This document shows positions 8,011 through 17,341 of a stretch of DNA of 64,000 nt, one piece after another (within the stretch, counting starts at the first letter, position 1; every line of letters begins with the position of its first letter). Source of the stretch: a virus; IMG/VR virus record IMGVR_UViG_3300009151_000043, positions 1-64,000 of that record; one strand, written 5' to 3'. The notes below the pieces were generated by a model. It did no database searches. It was not told the DNA's origin and saw only the letters and a program-made list of their open reading frames with translations. Position numbers and translations under genes: made by a program.

Positions 8011-9422
8011 TATACAGGGGAATGAAAGCCGGTGTTGGCGGCAGGCAACATGGCTGTTCTGGGGGGTATATTTGTGAAATTACCTTTCTGTCGCTGCTTC
8101 TTTTTATCCTTATCCTCTTCTTTGGCTCTGTCTTCAGCTGCCCTGTCTTGCTGCTCAAAGTTCATGAATTCAAGCTCTGCCAAATAATCGAATTGGAAAT
8201 TTTTGGCGTGCCGAGATTTCAATGAGAATATACTGACAATACTGTCCTGAGAGCTGTCTCTACCTATAGCTAGCACCATATCTGCAGGTTTTAATATTCC
8301 TTTAAATCCGCTGATTTCTGCATTGCTAAACTTCCTTGTCATCTTGCCACCTGCCTGGTGCAATAGCCACACACTGAACATGTGTTCACCACCTATAAGG
8401 TGGTTTGATAGATCATCTATCTCGAACGCTACTTTCGAGTACTTCTGCCAGTCAGCATCGTATTTATCGTTGGTTGTGAGATAGTCCATCTGGTCTATAT
8501 ACACCAAGTCAGGATGATAGCCTGTCTGTTCGTATAGTTTATCCAGATAGTTCTGTATGTACTTGCCAGTCACTGGAGAAGCGTCACGCAGGTCATGTAT
8601 CTTTAGGTTGTTCATGGCTTCCTTGTCTCTGGAAGACATGCTGCGCCAGGCTTCGCGCAGATCATGTTGAGCAAATGTATTACCCTTGTGCAAGTCTGTG
8701 TAAGGTATTCTAAAAATATTACTATACACGCGGTTGCATATGTTTTCAGCAGGCTCCTCAAGACTCAGATATAAGACTTTCCTAAACTGCTTGGCGTTCT
8801 GCACCGCGCTATATGCAGCCATGGCTGTTTTACCTGAACCACTATGCCCAAGTATCAAGCCAAACTCTTGATAGTTTAACCCTTTGGCGGCCATGTCTAT
8901 TGCAGGGAAGCCCGTCATCAAGCTCTCCTTGTGCTCTACCAAGATAAGCTTTTTGAACGGATCAAATTCTCTGATGTTCCCGACACTGTTTTTGAGCTCA
9001 ATATCCCCCAGCAGCTTATGGGCTTCGTTTACAAGCTGCTCAGGAGTATTCATGCCTCCTATTTTAATTGCCTGGTATCTCCTGAATTTAATGAAGTCTG
9101 CTAAATGCTTCGTTATATGGTCAGCGTTAAGAGGGCCATCATTATACACAAACTCCCAGAACTCTAGCGCTGACGCTGCAGACGCTCCTTCTATATCACG
9201 AATCTTTAACTCACCTTTCAATTTGGCTAGGCAAAGCTGAGGATTAACAGGAGCCACACCAATACTCAATGCCGTGGCTACAAAAGCATGGTATATGTTT
9301 ATCGCCCCGAAATCTCCAGGAACAATCCTTAAATCTATAGCCTTTTGCAGTGTATTTTTATCTCTGAACAGACACTTGATGGTCAGCTCAATATAGTCCG
9401 AGTCGTTGTATATATCATTCAT
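8010..9422 (-). CDS. DnaB-like replicative DNA helicase
   Basis: 470-aa RecA-fold helicase of the DnaB/gp41 class. The N-terminal domain (residues 1-150) matches the helical DnaB-N type that contacts primase. The C-terminal motor has Walker A LGHSGSGKTAMAAY near residue 194, LYLSLEEP (H1a-like) and Walker B LVYIDQMDYLT near 311, with arginine-rich segments after it. The last 40 residues are Lys/Arg/Asp-rich and probably disordered. It unwinds the fork 5'-3' as a hexamer. It is next to the primase and polymerase genes; its start overlaps the upstream small gene by 4 nt (ATGA-type). Confidence 0.92.
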   Translation of the reverse strand: MNDIYNDSDYIELTIKCLFRDKNTLQKAIDLRIVPGDFGAINIYHAFVATALSIGVAPVNPQLCLAKLKGELKIRDIEGASAASALEFWEFVYNDGPLNADHITKHLADFIKFRRYQAIKIGGMNTPEQLVNEAHKLLGDIELKNSVGNIREFDPFKKLILVEHKESLMTGFPAIDMAAKGLNYQEFGLILGHSGSGKTAMAAYSAVQNAKQFRKVLYLSLEEPAENICNRVYSNIFRIPYTDLHKGNTFAQHDLREAWRSMSSRDKEAMNNLKIHDLRDASPVTGKYIQNYLDKLYEQTGYHPDLVYIDQMDYLTTNDKYDADWQKYSKVAFEIDDLSNHLIGGEHMFSVWLLHQAGGKMTRKFSNAEISGFKGILKPADMVLAIGRDSSQDSIVSIFSLKSRHAKNFQFDYLAELEFMNFEQQDRAAEDRAKEEDKDKKKQRQKGNFTNIPPRTAMLPAANTGFHSPV

Positions 9423-9985
9423 AGTATTCTTTCAAGATCCAGGTTTTCGCTTTTACAAAAAGCGTTAAGTCTAGGGGTCATTTCTTTTTTTGCGATATGC
9501 TTATACTTGTCAATTATCTCGGGTACCCTGTTAGGGGTAGCGAGTATTCTATACCATGCAAAAAACTTCAAACTAGAATCCAACAGCACGCTCTCTACAG
9601 TATCTCCTCTACGGATATACATCATGGCTAGCTTGTGCTGGAAAGCCCACATATCTGCAGGGGCCAGGTTAGCGTTGTTAATCTCTACCTGTGTGCTGTT
9701 AGACTCTGAGGTTTCACGCTCAGCAAGCATGTGTTTAACTTTGGTTCCCTGCATGTGCTTCGGAGAGAACAAGGCTTTATGCTCACCCATACGATCATAC
9801 ATCATTTGGACGTAAGTGGAAGCATCTAGGTGATTAGCCACGCACAAGCTGCCTGCTTCTCGCAGATATGCGTCGTCTTTAACTGTCGAAATGTATCTAA
9901 AATTTTTATTCGTGAGTCTTTTCTTCTCAGTATAGTGATGTATCAAATCATCGACCAATCTTTGATCAACCTCTTTGTTTTGCAT
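9419..9985 (-). CDS. Hypothetical protein between helicase and primase
   Basis: 188 aa, helical, no membrane segments. Its 5' end overlaps the primase stop by 20 nt and its 3' end overlaps the helicase start by 4 nt, so it is translationally coupled to both. Position suggests a replisome accessory, such as a helicase loader, but no loader motif (Walker A, zinc finger) is visible. An ERETSESN-rich linker near the middle separates two helical halves. Function is inference from context only. Confidence 0.75.
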   Translation of the reverse strand: MQNKEVDQRLVDDLIHHYTEKKRLTNKNFRYISTVKDDAYLREAGSLCVANHLDASTYVQMMYDRMGEHKALFSPKHMQGTKVKHMLAERETSESNSTQVEINNANLAPADMWAFQHKLAMMYIRRGDTVESVLLDSSLKFFAWYRILATPNRVPEIIDKYKHIAKKEMTPRLNAFCKSENLDLERIL

Positions 9986-10883
9986 GTTCTTGTCTAATTA
10001 TATGTTGTAACTGCGCTGTCGTAGTGTCGTCAGGAGACTCGAAGCCATAAACACGTAAATCTATATTTACACACCTACGTCCATTCTGCCTGAACTCTGT
10101 CTGGATCTCCTTTGCCAGCTCTTGTGTAGAGTCTTCTCCGTCCAGTATGATCGTAATCGTCTTCCACTCTTGTATCAGCTGCTTTTGTTTAAGTGATATA
10201 CCTTTACCTAGTGTAGCCACAGCGTTAGCCAGCTTTAGAGCTTTTTTAACTCCTTCCACAACCACAACATCTTTGTATTGCTTTGCGAAATGGTAGTTAA
10301 ACAGATATTCTCCCTTTGGGAAAAGGTGCATGTATCTCATGAACTGGAATCTGTCTCCGTTCCATGTACCGGGCACAAATCTAAGCTGCCAGCCTACATA
10401 CTCGCCATTAGCTCCAAATACAGGGAAAAACAAGCTTTCCGCAGTATTAACTGTAAAGCCGCTATCGAAACTGAGGTTGCTTCCACAACCTGTAGGTATA
10501 TATCTTATACCCAAACTGTCGTAATAAGGCAAGTTAGCCAGATGATCTTTAAGTATGAACTGGATAACTGCAGAATTCTGTGGAAGCTCGCTAAGTTTTA
10601 CCGCATTAGCGTAGGGAAGTATTTTAGCATATTTATACTCTTCTTCTACACCCTCATTGTGCTCACGCTCAAAGACGGTGCCTTCCCCTAGTAGCTCGGC
10701 TATAGGTATTGTTTCCTCACATATAAAACATCTGCTGCCACTCCAGCCTGGGCTGATGTAGCGCTTCATTTTTTTACTGTTTTTGGGGTCACAGGTCGGG
10801 CAGGGGATTCTATAACCCCCACCCGACGCAGTTTTGACTTTGCCAAATTTATTCTTTAGCAGAGCTAGAACCTTCTGATTCAT
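9966..10883 (-). CDS. DNA primase, zinc-finger plus Toprim
   Basis: 305 aa. The N-terminal zinc-binding domain has IPCPTCDP (about residues 27-31) and RCFICEE (about 53), and a GWSGSRCF element typical of CHC2-like primase fingers. The Toprim fold follows: VVVVEGVKKALKLAN (Glu near 208) and TIILDGEDSTQ (DxD near 249). The enzyme makes RNA primers for lagging-strand synthesis. It is short compared with DnaG, as phage primases often are, and no helicase domain is fused. It sits next to the DnaB-like helicase and overlaps genes on both sides. Confidence 0.9.
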   Translation of the reverse strand: MNQKVLALLKNKFGKVKTASGGGYRIPCPTCDPKNSKKMKRYISPGWSGSRCFICEETIPIAELLGEGTVFEREHNEGVEEEYKYAKILPYANAVKLSELPQNSAVIQFILKDHLANLPYYDSLGIRYIPTGCGSNLSFDSGFTVNTAESLFFPVFGANGEYVGWQLRFVPGTWNGDRFQFMRYMHLFPKGEYLFNYHFAKQYKDVVVVEGVKKALKLANAVATLGKGISLKQKQLIQEWKTITIILDGEDSTQELAKEIQTEFRQNGRRCVNIDLRVYGFESPDDTTTAQLQHIIRQEHAKQRG

Positions 10884-11100
10884 TTTTAGCTGAGGCTTCT
10901 AAACTTTCCAAGAATTTACTATCTGTGAAATAGAATACGTCTTGGATATCTGGTTCAGGATTTTTCTTATAATCCGGGTGGCTGCGCCAAGCGTTACTCA
11001 CTATCTGTGCCAGTCTCAGATAAGGCCTAGCGTACCAGTATTCGCCAAGGGTATCAAGTAGCTTGGCTATGTATATTTGCCGCTCGTCATTATTTATCAT
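10849..11100 (-). CDS. Small phage protein with LRLxQIVSN and FYFTD motifs
   Basis: 83 aa. IAKLLDTLGEYWYARPYLRL, then AQIVSNAW, then DVFYFTDSKFLESLE match a widespread small phage protein pattern (helix, LRLGQLI-type core, FYxxD, C-terminal helix). The tail is Ser/Glu-rich. It overlaps the primase start by 35 nt and the SF2 helicase stop by 11 nt. Function unknown. Confidence 0.7.
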   Translation of the reverse strand: MINNDERQIYIAKLLDTLGEYWYARPYLRLAQIVSNAWRSHPDYKKNPEPDIQDVFYFTDSKFLESLEASAKNESEGSSSAKE

Positions 11101-12550
11101 AGCTTTGCCAGTCTATTTGTTGCGGGTTGTCCACCACCTTCACCGTCCAGCCTTGCTCTTCGTAGTACTTCATACGCTTTTTTGCCATACCTTCCAAAGT
11201 AGAGTCATGGTTATCCATGAAATCCACAAGCACAAAATGCGTTTTAGGTGTCAAATCGAAGCGTTTCATCTGCTCATCAGTGAGAATACGGCTCCCTCGA
11301 TAGGCTTCCTGAAGCACTTCTACTTTACTGCTGCCACCACTAGCTTGCACTACTACACGACAGTTAGGAATATCCACCCCAGCACGGAAAGCGTCAGAAG
11401 CTATGAGAATTTGAAATTCGTTGTTGCTGAATTCTTCAATAGTCTTTGTCTGCTGCTTGGGTGTTAGGGCAAAAGCTCCTACGTTTTTCTTGCTAGACTC
11501 TCGATGGAGGAATCTGGCGGTTTTTGGCATATACTTGTACATAGGCACCAGGTGATCTTTCACATGGTCAATGAACACAATCGTCTGCCACTCTTTCGGT
11601 ATCAAAGAACAGGCCTTGCCGATCAGCTCATTACGCTTATCACATTTTTTAATGCCGTGTTTAAACTTATTTTCAATATTAGTGTAGTTATCAATAATCA
11701 ACTCATCCGGTAGCCTTATCATGTATACCATGCCTGGTACTACTGCCCCGGCAGCTTCAGCATCTTCGTAGGGGAAGTATACCAGATCTTCCCCAAACAA
11801 ACCCTTCAAAAGCTTGTCTGTGTTATTGAAGATGCCTTCTGTGGTGGCTGAGTAACCAAACAACCTGTAAGGCTTCATCTGTTTCAAGCACTGCTGGAAA
11901 GTTTCCTGACCTGCAGACTGCATCTCATCCACCAAGAGCAGCTGGCATTTTTCTAATGCACAGCTCTTTAAGGATTTAAACGTAGTTATGGTGATGTCTG
12001 TACTTATGTCGTTCTTACCGTCACCCACCAAACCTATATGCTTGTCTGGGAAGAACTGCTTAAACTTCTCATATGTCTGTAACACCACCTGCTTTAATGG
12101 GATAGCTAGAATTGTGTTCAGCTTGTTCCATGCCGCGTAAGTGACTGCCTGTATGTGGGTTTTGCCGAATCCCCCCGTGGCATTGATTACGCCGCTATCA
12201 TCCATTCCTTTAAACAGCAAATCTATGACTGGTTGCTGCTGATAGTCGCGAAGCTTAATTTGTTTAACTGCAGCCCAGTCAGGTTCAGGCATTTTAGTGC
12301 GCACATCCTGCAAGTCTGCAACATCAAGGTTTTTATGCACAAGCTTCAGCACATCAGTATAAAACCCAGGAAGTGTATATATCGAGCCGTCAGTATCTGT
12401 GGCGTAGAGTAATCGCTCGGTAAATACACACTCTCTCCTGAATTGTATACTTTTCATCTCTCTGTGGTGGTATCTCAAAAACTTGCTCAAGTATACCGGA
12501 CACGGAGTTATTTTCAGCCCACCATCAAACCTGGTTATTTGTATTTTCAT
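11090..12550 (-). CDS. SF2 DNA helicase (UvsW-like)
   Basis: 486 aa. Motifs in order: Q/Ia region DYQQQPVIDLL, Walker A NATGGFGKTHIQA near residue 130, DExx box LLVDEMQSAGQ near 208, motif III YSATTEG near 231, motif V-like DAFRAGVDIPNC and motif VI EVLQEAYRGSRIL near 416. The layout fits UvsW-type helicases that process branched DNA and control origin-dependent versus recombination-dependent replication. DEMQ replaces the more common DEAH or DECH. It overlaps small genes on both sides. Confidence 0.88.
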   Translation of the reverse strand: MKIQITRFDGGLKITPCPVYLSKFLRYHHREMKSIQFRRECVFTERLLYATDTDGSIYTLPGFYTDVLKLVHKNLDVADLQDVRTKMPEPDWAAVKQIKLRDYQQQPVIDLLFKGMDDSGVINATGGFGKTHIQAVTYAAWNKLNTILAIPLKQVVLQTYEKFKQFFPDKHIGLVGDGKNDISTDITITTFKSLKSCALEKCQLLLVDEMQSAGQETFQQCLKQMKPYRLFGYSATTEGIFNNTDKLLKGLFGEDLVYFPYEDAEAAGAVVPGMVYMIRLPDELIIDNYTNIENKFKHGIKKCDKRNELIGKACSLIPKEWQTIVFIDHVKDHLVPMYKYMPKTARFLHRESSKKNVGAFALTPKQQTKTIEEFSNNEFQILIASDAFRAGVDIPNCRVVVQASGGSSKVEVLQEAYRGSRILTDEQMKRFDLTPKTHFVLVDFMDNHDSTLEGMAKKRMKYYEEQGWTVKVVDNPQQIDWQSYDK

Positions 12551-12800
12551 TATTTACCTTGAGAACTATTTGCCGAGGATGCCTACGGCGGTATCTGATT
12601 CTTTTTTTCTTAACATCGGTTAACTCCAATACAGTAGGCTTCTTTGCGTTTTTCTTGTTTGTCTGGTCATTAATGACCCTACCTACAGCTTCTTTTGCCA
12701 AATCGCCTATGGCTGTACCTTTCTTCTCAAAACTAAAATAGGCGGCTGCAGCAGCCAGCAGCGCCGGAATAACTAGGTTTGTACTTTTTTCTTCACCCAT
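12525..12800 (-). CDS. Small basic protein with N-terminal hydrophobic helix
   Basis: 91 aa. A possible membrane helix (LVIPALLAAAAAYFSF, residues 9-24) is followed by a Lys/Arg-rich domain (VKKKRIRYRRRHPRQIVLKV). It could be a membrane-anchored nucleic-acid-binding protein. It overlaps the SF2 helicase start by 26 nt. Family not recognised. Confidence 0.6.
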   Translation of the reverse strand: MGEEKSTNLVIPALLAAAAAYFSFEKKGTAIGDLAKEAVGRVINDQTNKKNAKKPTVLELTDVKKKRIRYRRRHPRQIVLKVNNENTNNQV

Positions 12801-12801
12801 A

Positions 12802-13014
12802 CTAATAACCTCCTACTACTGACTTGGTTAAGACCTTTCCTTCACTGTCTTTTAAAATGAACATAGTGTAGTCATCTCCATCGTCTTTAAATGAAGAGTT
12901 CACTATATCCATTGTTGCAGCCTCATCAGCCTGGGCTTGAGTGAATCCAGGCCCTGACGGAGGCTGCGCCGTCATTTGCTTTTTGTCCGTGATGCCTTTA
13001 CTTGCGTAGTACAT
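12802..13014 (-). CDS. Small hypothetical protein, 70 aa
   Basis: Starts ATG 13014 (MYYASKGITD). Pro/Gln-rich N-terminus, then an acidic patch (FKDDGDDYTMF) and a C-terminal strand KVLTKSVVGGY. Overlaps the next upstream gene by 43 nt. Unknown function. Confidence 0.55.
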   Translation of the reverse strand: MYYASKGITDKKQMTAQPPSGPGFTQAQADEAATMDIVNSSFKDDGDDYTMFILKDSEGKVLTKSVVGGY

Positions 13015-13190
13015 ACTTTTTTATTTTTTTTCTTTTTGAATGCCTCTGCTCGGAGTTCATCCATCTCATATTGAAGCTGCAGCGCCAGTTTAAAATCCTC
13101 TTCAGGAACGTCCACTTTGGGGTGCGCTGCAAAGTAATCATACCACTTAAGCAGTATGTAGAGCCTTTTCATCTTCTCCGGGGTTGTCAC
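12972..13190 (-). CDS. Small helical protein, 72 aa
   Basis: Predicted helical (MKRLYILLKWYDYFAAHP, FKLALQLQYEMDELRAEAF) with a Lys-rich tail. Its start overlaps the gp46 stop by 4 nt. Unknown function. Confidence 0.6.
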   Translation of the reverse strand: MTTPEKMKRLYILLKWYDYFAAHPKVDVPEEDFKLALQLQYEMDELRAEAFKKKKNKKVCTTQVKASRTKSK

Positions 13191-15238
13191 AGATTAATTG
13201 TATTATCTACATACTCACTTAGCTCACTATGATGGTCGATCACAATGACCTGTTTGAACTTGCTGCTCTTCCCGAGAGTTTTAATAATCTCGAAATACTT
13301 CTTACTATTTTCGTTGTTTAGCCCATAGCTTCCCTCGTCCACGATCATGAACGGGAAGGCCCCTACAAACATATTATGTAGCGCCAGACGTAAGCTAAAG
13401 CCGACCATAACCTGCTGACCGCCTGATATAGCAGGCAATTGCAGACCGTCTTCATTAAAGATGTCTATACCGAAGCTTTCATTCACCTGTGCTTTATAAG
13501 GGAAGTCAAAGCTGGTTAGCACCTCATTCATGTATTCTGACACTGTGCTGGCATAGGTATGAATCAAGGCCCTGGGAAACTTAGTTGTATGGAACAGCTC
13601 GTAAACACTGTTCAATACACCTGTATATTCCTTTCGCTTACTGTTCTTTTCCTTGTAGCTTTCGTTGTCTTGAAGCTCCTGCTTTGCACTCTTAAGCTCT
13701 TGCTTCTTTGTGGCTATGGAAACTTCCAGGGCTTTAGCGTTTTCTCTGCGCTGCTGGAACGCCTGCATGTTTGAATCTACCGCTATTTTTTCAGATGTGA
13801 GCTCTATAGGATCCTTATCGTATTTGGGTGCAGAAGCCAGCTTTAGCTTCATACCTGTTAACTCATTCTCAGCCTGTTTGAGGGAGGCCTCCACAGTATT
13901 CAGCTTACCTTCAAGCGCAGCGTATTTCTGTATAACTCCAGAACACAAGTCATATTCTTCCTGATCGAAAGAAGCATTCTTGTATAGGTCTAGAGCATAA
14001 TCAATATCAGCCAGCTGCCTCTTGTATTTTGTACTCAGGTCGTAGTCAAATTGCTTTTGACCTAGCTGCTTTGAAGCTTCTTCAAGACTTCTTAACTGCC
14101 CGTTATAAGCTACAATCAAAGGCTGTTGTTCAGTCTGCAGGTGCTCAATCATCTTTGCCACATCTGTGACTTCTGAGCCGCAAGTTGGGCAAGTTCCTCC
14201 CACCAGCCCGGAGGCTTTGTGTTCAGCAATCTTTTTATCTATAGCAGCTATCGACAAACCTGTGCTTGTCTTCAGTCCTTTAAGGTCATGATACTTGGTT
14301 TCCAGTCCCTTGAGCTGAAGCTCTTCATCATCTCCAAACACTACAGCAGGAGGCTGCAGAGAGGCTTTCTTGAGTTGATATTCCAGCTTCTTCTCGTAAT
14401 TAGGCTTCGCTGCCTTGAGCTCTGCTAGAGTTGTTCGATATTCGTCGATAGGGATAAACGCCACTTTGTTCAATAGTGGATTTTTCTCAAGCTCTAACTC
14501 GTTTACTCTAGCCTCTGCCTTATCAAGCGAGTCTAGCAACACCGCATTAGCTTTCTCGGCATCCTGTACAGACTTGAGGAAAGCCTGGCGGGCAACTAGC
14601 GCAGTGTACTCTTCCTCATCTACAGCCAGACTATTTAAATCCTCTGTCTCCATCTTGATCATCTGCTCTAGGCACTGCATGTTGCTTTCCAGCTCTACAG
14701 TGTCTTTTACAGGATACTCAGGAGGGGCAGTTTTAATATAACTATTCCAGATAGTATCTCTAAGTTTCGCGGTATTAGGAACCATGAAGATCTTCTGAAA
14801 TAGTTTCTCACGAGTAGCGTTATCACCGTTGAACAGTAGGGTGATCTCTCCCTGGCTGGAAACAATAACATTTTGTACAATGTTTTTATCTATCTGAAAG
14901 AGCCCGTCCCAGATTTCATTTACTTCAGAAGACTTTTTATAGGTCTTTCCGTCATACATGAAGTTTACCTTGGCTGTATCTACGTGCCTCTCAAGAATGG
15001 CTTCCTTGCCATTGATGATGAGGTGGCCGATGACATAACCACTCGCCTGCCCGACAGTAAGCATGTCAGCCTTTGTCTTGCCATAACCTTCTCCTGTAAG
15101 AAGAAAGATAATAGCCTCAACAATACTGCTTTTGCCGCTACCGTTCCCTCCAATGATGCCTGTGACACCTTCGGTAAATTCGAAGAGTGCGCTCCGGTGA
15201 GATCGGAAGTTTTTAAGGATTAGTTTTGTGATTTCCAT
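13187..15238 (-). CDS. Recombination nuclease ATPase subunit (gp46/SbcC/Rad50-like)
   Basis: 683-aa SMC-type ATPase. MEITKLILKNFRSHRSA opens the typical N-terminal lobe; Walker A is IIGGNGSGKSSIVEA near residue 32. A long coiled coil is split by a zinc hook CPTCGSEV near 353. The C-terminal lobe has the ABC signature AISGGQQVMVGFS near 604 and Walker B FPFMIVDEG near 631. It is expected to pair with the gp47 nuclease encoded at 18436-19527 in double-strand-break resection and host DNA degradation. The two genes are about 3.2 kb apart here rather than adjacent. The start overlaps the upstream small gene by 26 nt. Confidence 0.93.
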   Translation of the reverse strand: MEITKLILKNFRSHRSALFEFTEGVTGIIGGNGSGKSSIVEAIIFLLTGEGYGKTKADMLTVGQASGYVIGHLIINGKEAILERHVDTAKVNFMYDGKTYKKSSEVNEIWDGLFQIDKNIVQNVIVSSQGEITLLFNGDNATREKLFQKIFMVPNTAKLRDTIWNSYIKTAPPEYPVKDTVELESNMQCLEQMIKMETEDLNSLAVDEEEYTALVARQAFLKSVQDAEKANAVLLDSLDKAEARVNELELEKNPLLNKVAFIPIDEYRTTLAELKAAKPNYEKKLEYQLKKASLQPPAVVFGDDEELQLKGLETKYHDLKGLKTSTGLSIAAIDKKIAEHKASGLVGGTCPTCGSEVTDVAKMIEHLQTEQQPLIVAYNGQLRSLEEASKQLGQKQFDYDLSTKYKRQLADIDYALDLYKNASFDQEEYDLCSGVIQKYAALEGKLNTVEASLKQAENELTGMKLKLASAPKYDKDPIELTSEKIAVDSNMQAFQQRRENAKALEVSIATKKQELKSAKQELQDNESYKEKNSKRKEYTGVLNSVYELFHTTKFPRALIHTYASTVSEYMNEVLTSFDFPYKAQVNESFGIDIFNEDGLQLPAISGGQQVMVGFSLRLALHNMFVGAFPFMIVDEGSYGLNNENSKKYFEIIKTLGKSSKFKQVIVIDHHSELSEYVDNTINL

Positions 15239-15524
15239 CTTCTAGGAGCTCTTTGATTGATTTGTTTACAAGATCTTCAGGAATGCTAATATAAGGATAG
15301 TTTGAATACGGCAAACAGCTAGGATCCCATCCTGGGGGCAGCGAATCTAGATCCTTAAGTTCTTCTGCAATCACATGCGTCAACCCATCGCTGCGCATAC
15401 TACTTTCGTGTATGCACATGATGTTCTCGACGCTCTTTTCTACAGCGTCCACAGTCATCTGTAGGGGCGCAGCCACCACGAATTCTTTTTCTACTCTTAC
15501 TGTATATAATTGATAATTTTTCAT
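15213..15524 (-). CDS. Small hypothetical protein, paralogue of next gene
   Basis: 103 aa. Begins KNYQLYTVRVEKEFVVAAP and contains LPPGWDPSCLPYS and NKSIKELLEDG. The pattern (short N-terminal strand, helix, IP/LPxGW..., SI(E/K)E(I/L)LE) is shared with the product of 15521-15859, so the two look like diverged duplicates. Overlaps the gp46 start. Unknown function. Confidence 0.65.
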   Translation of the reverse strand: MKNYQLYTVRVEKEFVVAAPLQMTVDAVEKSVENIMCIHESSMRSDGLTHVIAEELKDLDSLPPGWDPSCLPYSNYPYISIPEDLVNKSIKELLEDGNHKTNP

Positions 15525-15859
15525 AGTTTCTCCTCAAGTTTCGCTAGCCTTTTCTCCAACTCCCTATATTTAAGCAGCATCTCTGTATGGGTCACAGTCT
15601 TAGCCACCTCATTCTCCAGTTCTTCGAGGATTTCTTCGATGGATAGGTCGTGCCATGGGTCTTTGAAGCTTTTTTCCGCGTCTAGTGGACACATCGCTTC
15701 TGACCAGCCCCAGGGAATCTCACCTCTGCAGGAGATTTCAGATATCGCCTGAAAAGCTAGGTGGTCGATCTTGTCGTTGTCGGCAATATACCTCTTAGCC
15801 TCGTACTCGTCTTCGGCGCAAACCACAGTAACTAACGCAAGTTTATATAATTTTTTCAT
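15521..15859 (-). CDS. Small hypothetical protein, paralogue of previous gene
   Basis: 112 aa. KLYKLALVTVVCAEDEYEAK, then EIPWGWSEAMCPLDAEKS and LSIEEILEELENE, followed by a coiled-coil C-terminus (YRELEKRLAKLEEKL). The IPWGW...SIEEILE block parallels LPPGW...SIKELLE in 15213-15524. Overlaps neighbours by 4 nt on both sides. Unknown function. Confidence 0.65.
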   Translation of the reverse strand: MKKLYKLALVTVVCAEDEYEAKRYIADNDKIDHLAFQAISEISCRGEIPWGWSEAMCPLDAEKSFKDPWHDLSIEEILEELENEVAKTVTHTEMLLKYRELEKRLAKLEEKL

Positions 15860-16125
15860 ACGTCTTCGGTAATTTTAATTTCTCTAACTTTTACAATTTT
15901 GTATTCGACCTTGTGTTCCATAGCTAGATCGTCTTGTTCCTTCAGTAATTTGTTAATTCTTTTCTGCATTTGCGCGATTACAGGATCGAGGTTACCTTCC
16001 TCGTACTTGTAGGCTAGGTTGGGGCTGGCTGGATACCAGTTCCCCCATTCGCCAGGAGTATTCCAGCCTCGCCAATATCTATGGTGTATCTCGAGCCTGA
16101 CGTTCTCTATTATTTTTTGATTCAC
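15856..16125 (-). CDS. Small hypothetical protein, 89 aa
   Basis: Trp/Tyr-rich N-terminal half (RYWRGWNTPGEWGNWYP), helical middle (IAQMQKRINKLLKEQDDL) and a basic strand at the end (YKIVKVREIKI). Starts within 4 nt of the uvdE stop. Unknown function. Confidence 0.65.
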   Translation of the reverse strand: MNQKIIENVRLEIHHRYWRGWNTPGEWGNWYPASPNLAYKYEEGNLDPVIAQMQKRINKLLKEQDDLAMEHKVEYKIVKVREIKITEDV

Positions 16126-17036
16126 GGTAGGTGTTCAAATGATTTTTCTTTCATCTTGAACTCGAAGTCCAAGTCGATTGTTGTGTTGTATGTATTTGGC
16201 AGCCTGGAGGCATAATCTGCATGCTTTCGCGGGTTCTTGTCTCCAGGTATACTTTCGCTATAGTGAAATAGTGGCGTATACTTTCCCCAGGAATGTACAG
16301 CCATGTCAAACGCCTCTTCTTCATTTACACCACCATTGTTATGGCATTTGTGATGAAGATAGTCGAAAGTTACTGGAGTGTCGCCGTCGCCATAGAATCT
16401 AGTGTATAGATCCCATACTGACCACCCTGCTGCCTTGTCATCATTCTCGAGTACGAGCCTCTTTTTTACACCGTCGGTCAATTTATGAAAATTCTCATAA
16501 AAAAGATCTTTGATTTCAAAGTGATCTCCTCCTCTCAACGATCTATTAACATGTATGTTTATAGGAGCATTATAATCTTCAGGACAGCCGATCCTAGTCA
16601 TGAACCAGCCTTGAAAGTCTAGTTCACGTATTGTACGACGCACAGCATCTTCGTTTAAGCTAGCTAGTACATTGAATTGGTCAGGATGACTACTCAGCCT
16701 GACGTTGTATAGTTCCCTAACCAATTTGACCTTGTCGAGCTGACCCATGATATCGTCGATCTGTGGGAAGTCTTCGAAAACGATCCTGGCCTTATCATAG
16801 GTCATCAATGGAAATATATTGCTGCTTAACCTATAGTTATGCTTTCTAAATCCGCAATATGCTATAGCCTTCTCTGTGACCAGGAGATTGTTTAAAATGA
16901 CATCTCCTAGCTTGACCAAAGCTTCAGCCCTATCCAAAGAGCTGAAGCGTTTGTAGGTCATTGTCTTGAACTTGAGTGGAGGGTCATTGTCCTCGAGCCC
17001 TAGTACAATACAGCAGACACCTTTGTTTCTAATCAT
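16122..17036 (-). CDS. uvdE: UV damage endonuclease (UvdE)
   Basis: 304-aa TIM-barrel repair endonuclease. Family motifs in order: YRLSSNIFPL, LSSHPDQF (about 112), PINIHVN (about 162), KRLVLENDD (about 195), VTFDYLHHKCHNNG and LFHYSES with a following HADYAS. The conserved His, Asp and Glu metal ligands expected of UvdE are present. It nicks 5' of UV photoproducts and some abasic sites, so it would protect phage DNA from light damage. Length is close to bacterial UvdE. It lies in a string of small accessory genes between gp46 and gp47. Confidence 0.9.
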   Translation of the reverse strand: MIRNKGVCCIVLGLEDNDPPLKFKTMTYKRFSSLDRAEALVKLGDVILNNLLVTEKAIAYCGFRKHNYRLSSNIFPLMTYDKARIVFEDFPQIDDIMGQLDKVKLVRELYNVRLSSHPDQFNVLASLNEDAVRRTIRELDFQGWFMTRIGCPEDYNAPINIHVNRSLRGGDHFEIKDLFYENFHKLTDGVKKRLVLENDDKAAGWSVWDLYTRFYGDGDTPVTFDYLHHKCHNNGGVNEEEAFDMAVHSWGKYTPLFHYSESIPGDKNPRKHADYASRLPNTYNTTIDLDFEFKMKEKSFEHLP

Positions 17037-17047
17037 ATTATTAACAG

Positions 17048-17341
17048 CTAATCATGAAAACTCGGTATGTCTAGCTGTTGCCCAATAAAATCCATATCAT
17101 CCTCGTGTATATCCAAAGTCTGTTCAACTACAAGCCTACTAATTAGTCGTGTACTATAACCTCGCAATTCAGGAGGTTCTCCTTGATAAATTTGATCGGT
17201 GAGCTGTACAGCCTCCAGCACACTGCGACATTTTATGTAATCTACCCACTTATATCTACGACGCGGCGTATCTATTTTATTTATTTTACGCTGTATGATA
17301 AAAGTTGCTTTTTTAGTTATTTTTTCAAGCATATCAATCAT
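17048..17341 (-). CDS. Small basic hypothetical protein, 97 aa
   Basis: Starts MIDMLEKITKK. Central WVDYIKCRSVLEAVQLTDQI reads like the single helical module of other short proteins in this cluster. Ends with an acidic helix. Overlaps the upstream gene by 8 nt. Unknown. Confidence 0.6.
   Translation of the reverse strand: MIDMLEKITKKATFIIQRKINKIDTPRRRYKWVDYIKCRSVLEAVQLTDQIYQGEPPELRGYSTRLISRLVVEQTLDIHEDDMDFIGQQLDIPSFHD

Noticed and set aside
3153-8066. A 15-bp string (GGCTGTTCTGGGGGG) occurs at 3153-3167 and 8052-8066
   Set aside because: The second copy lies inside the helicase coding end, where it codes ordinary residues. Two copies without common context do not support a site.
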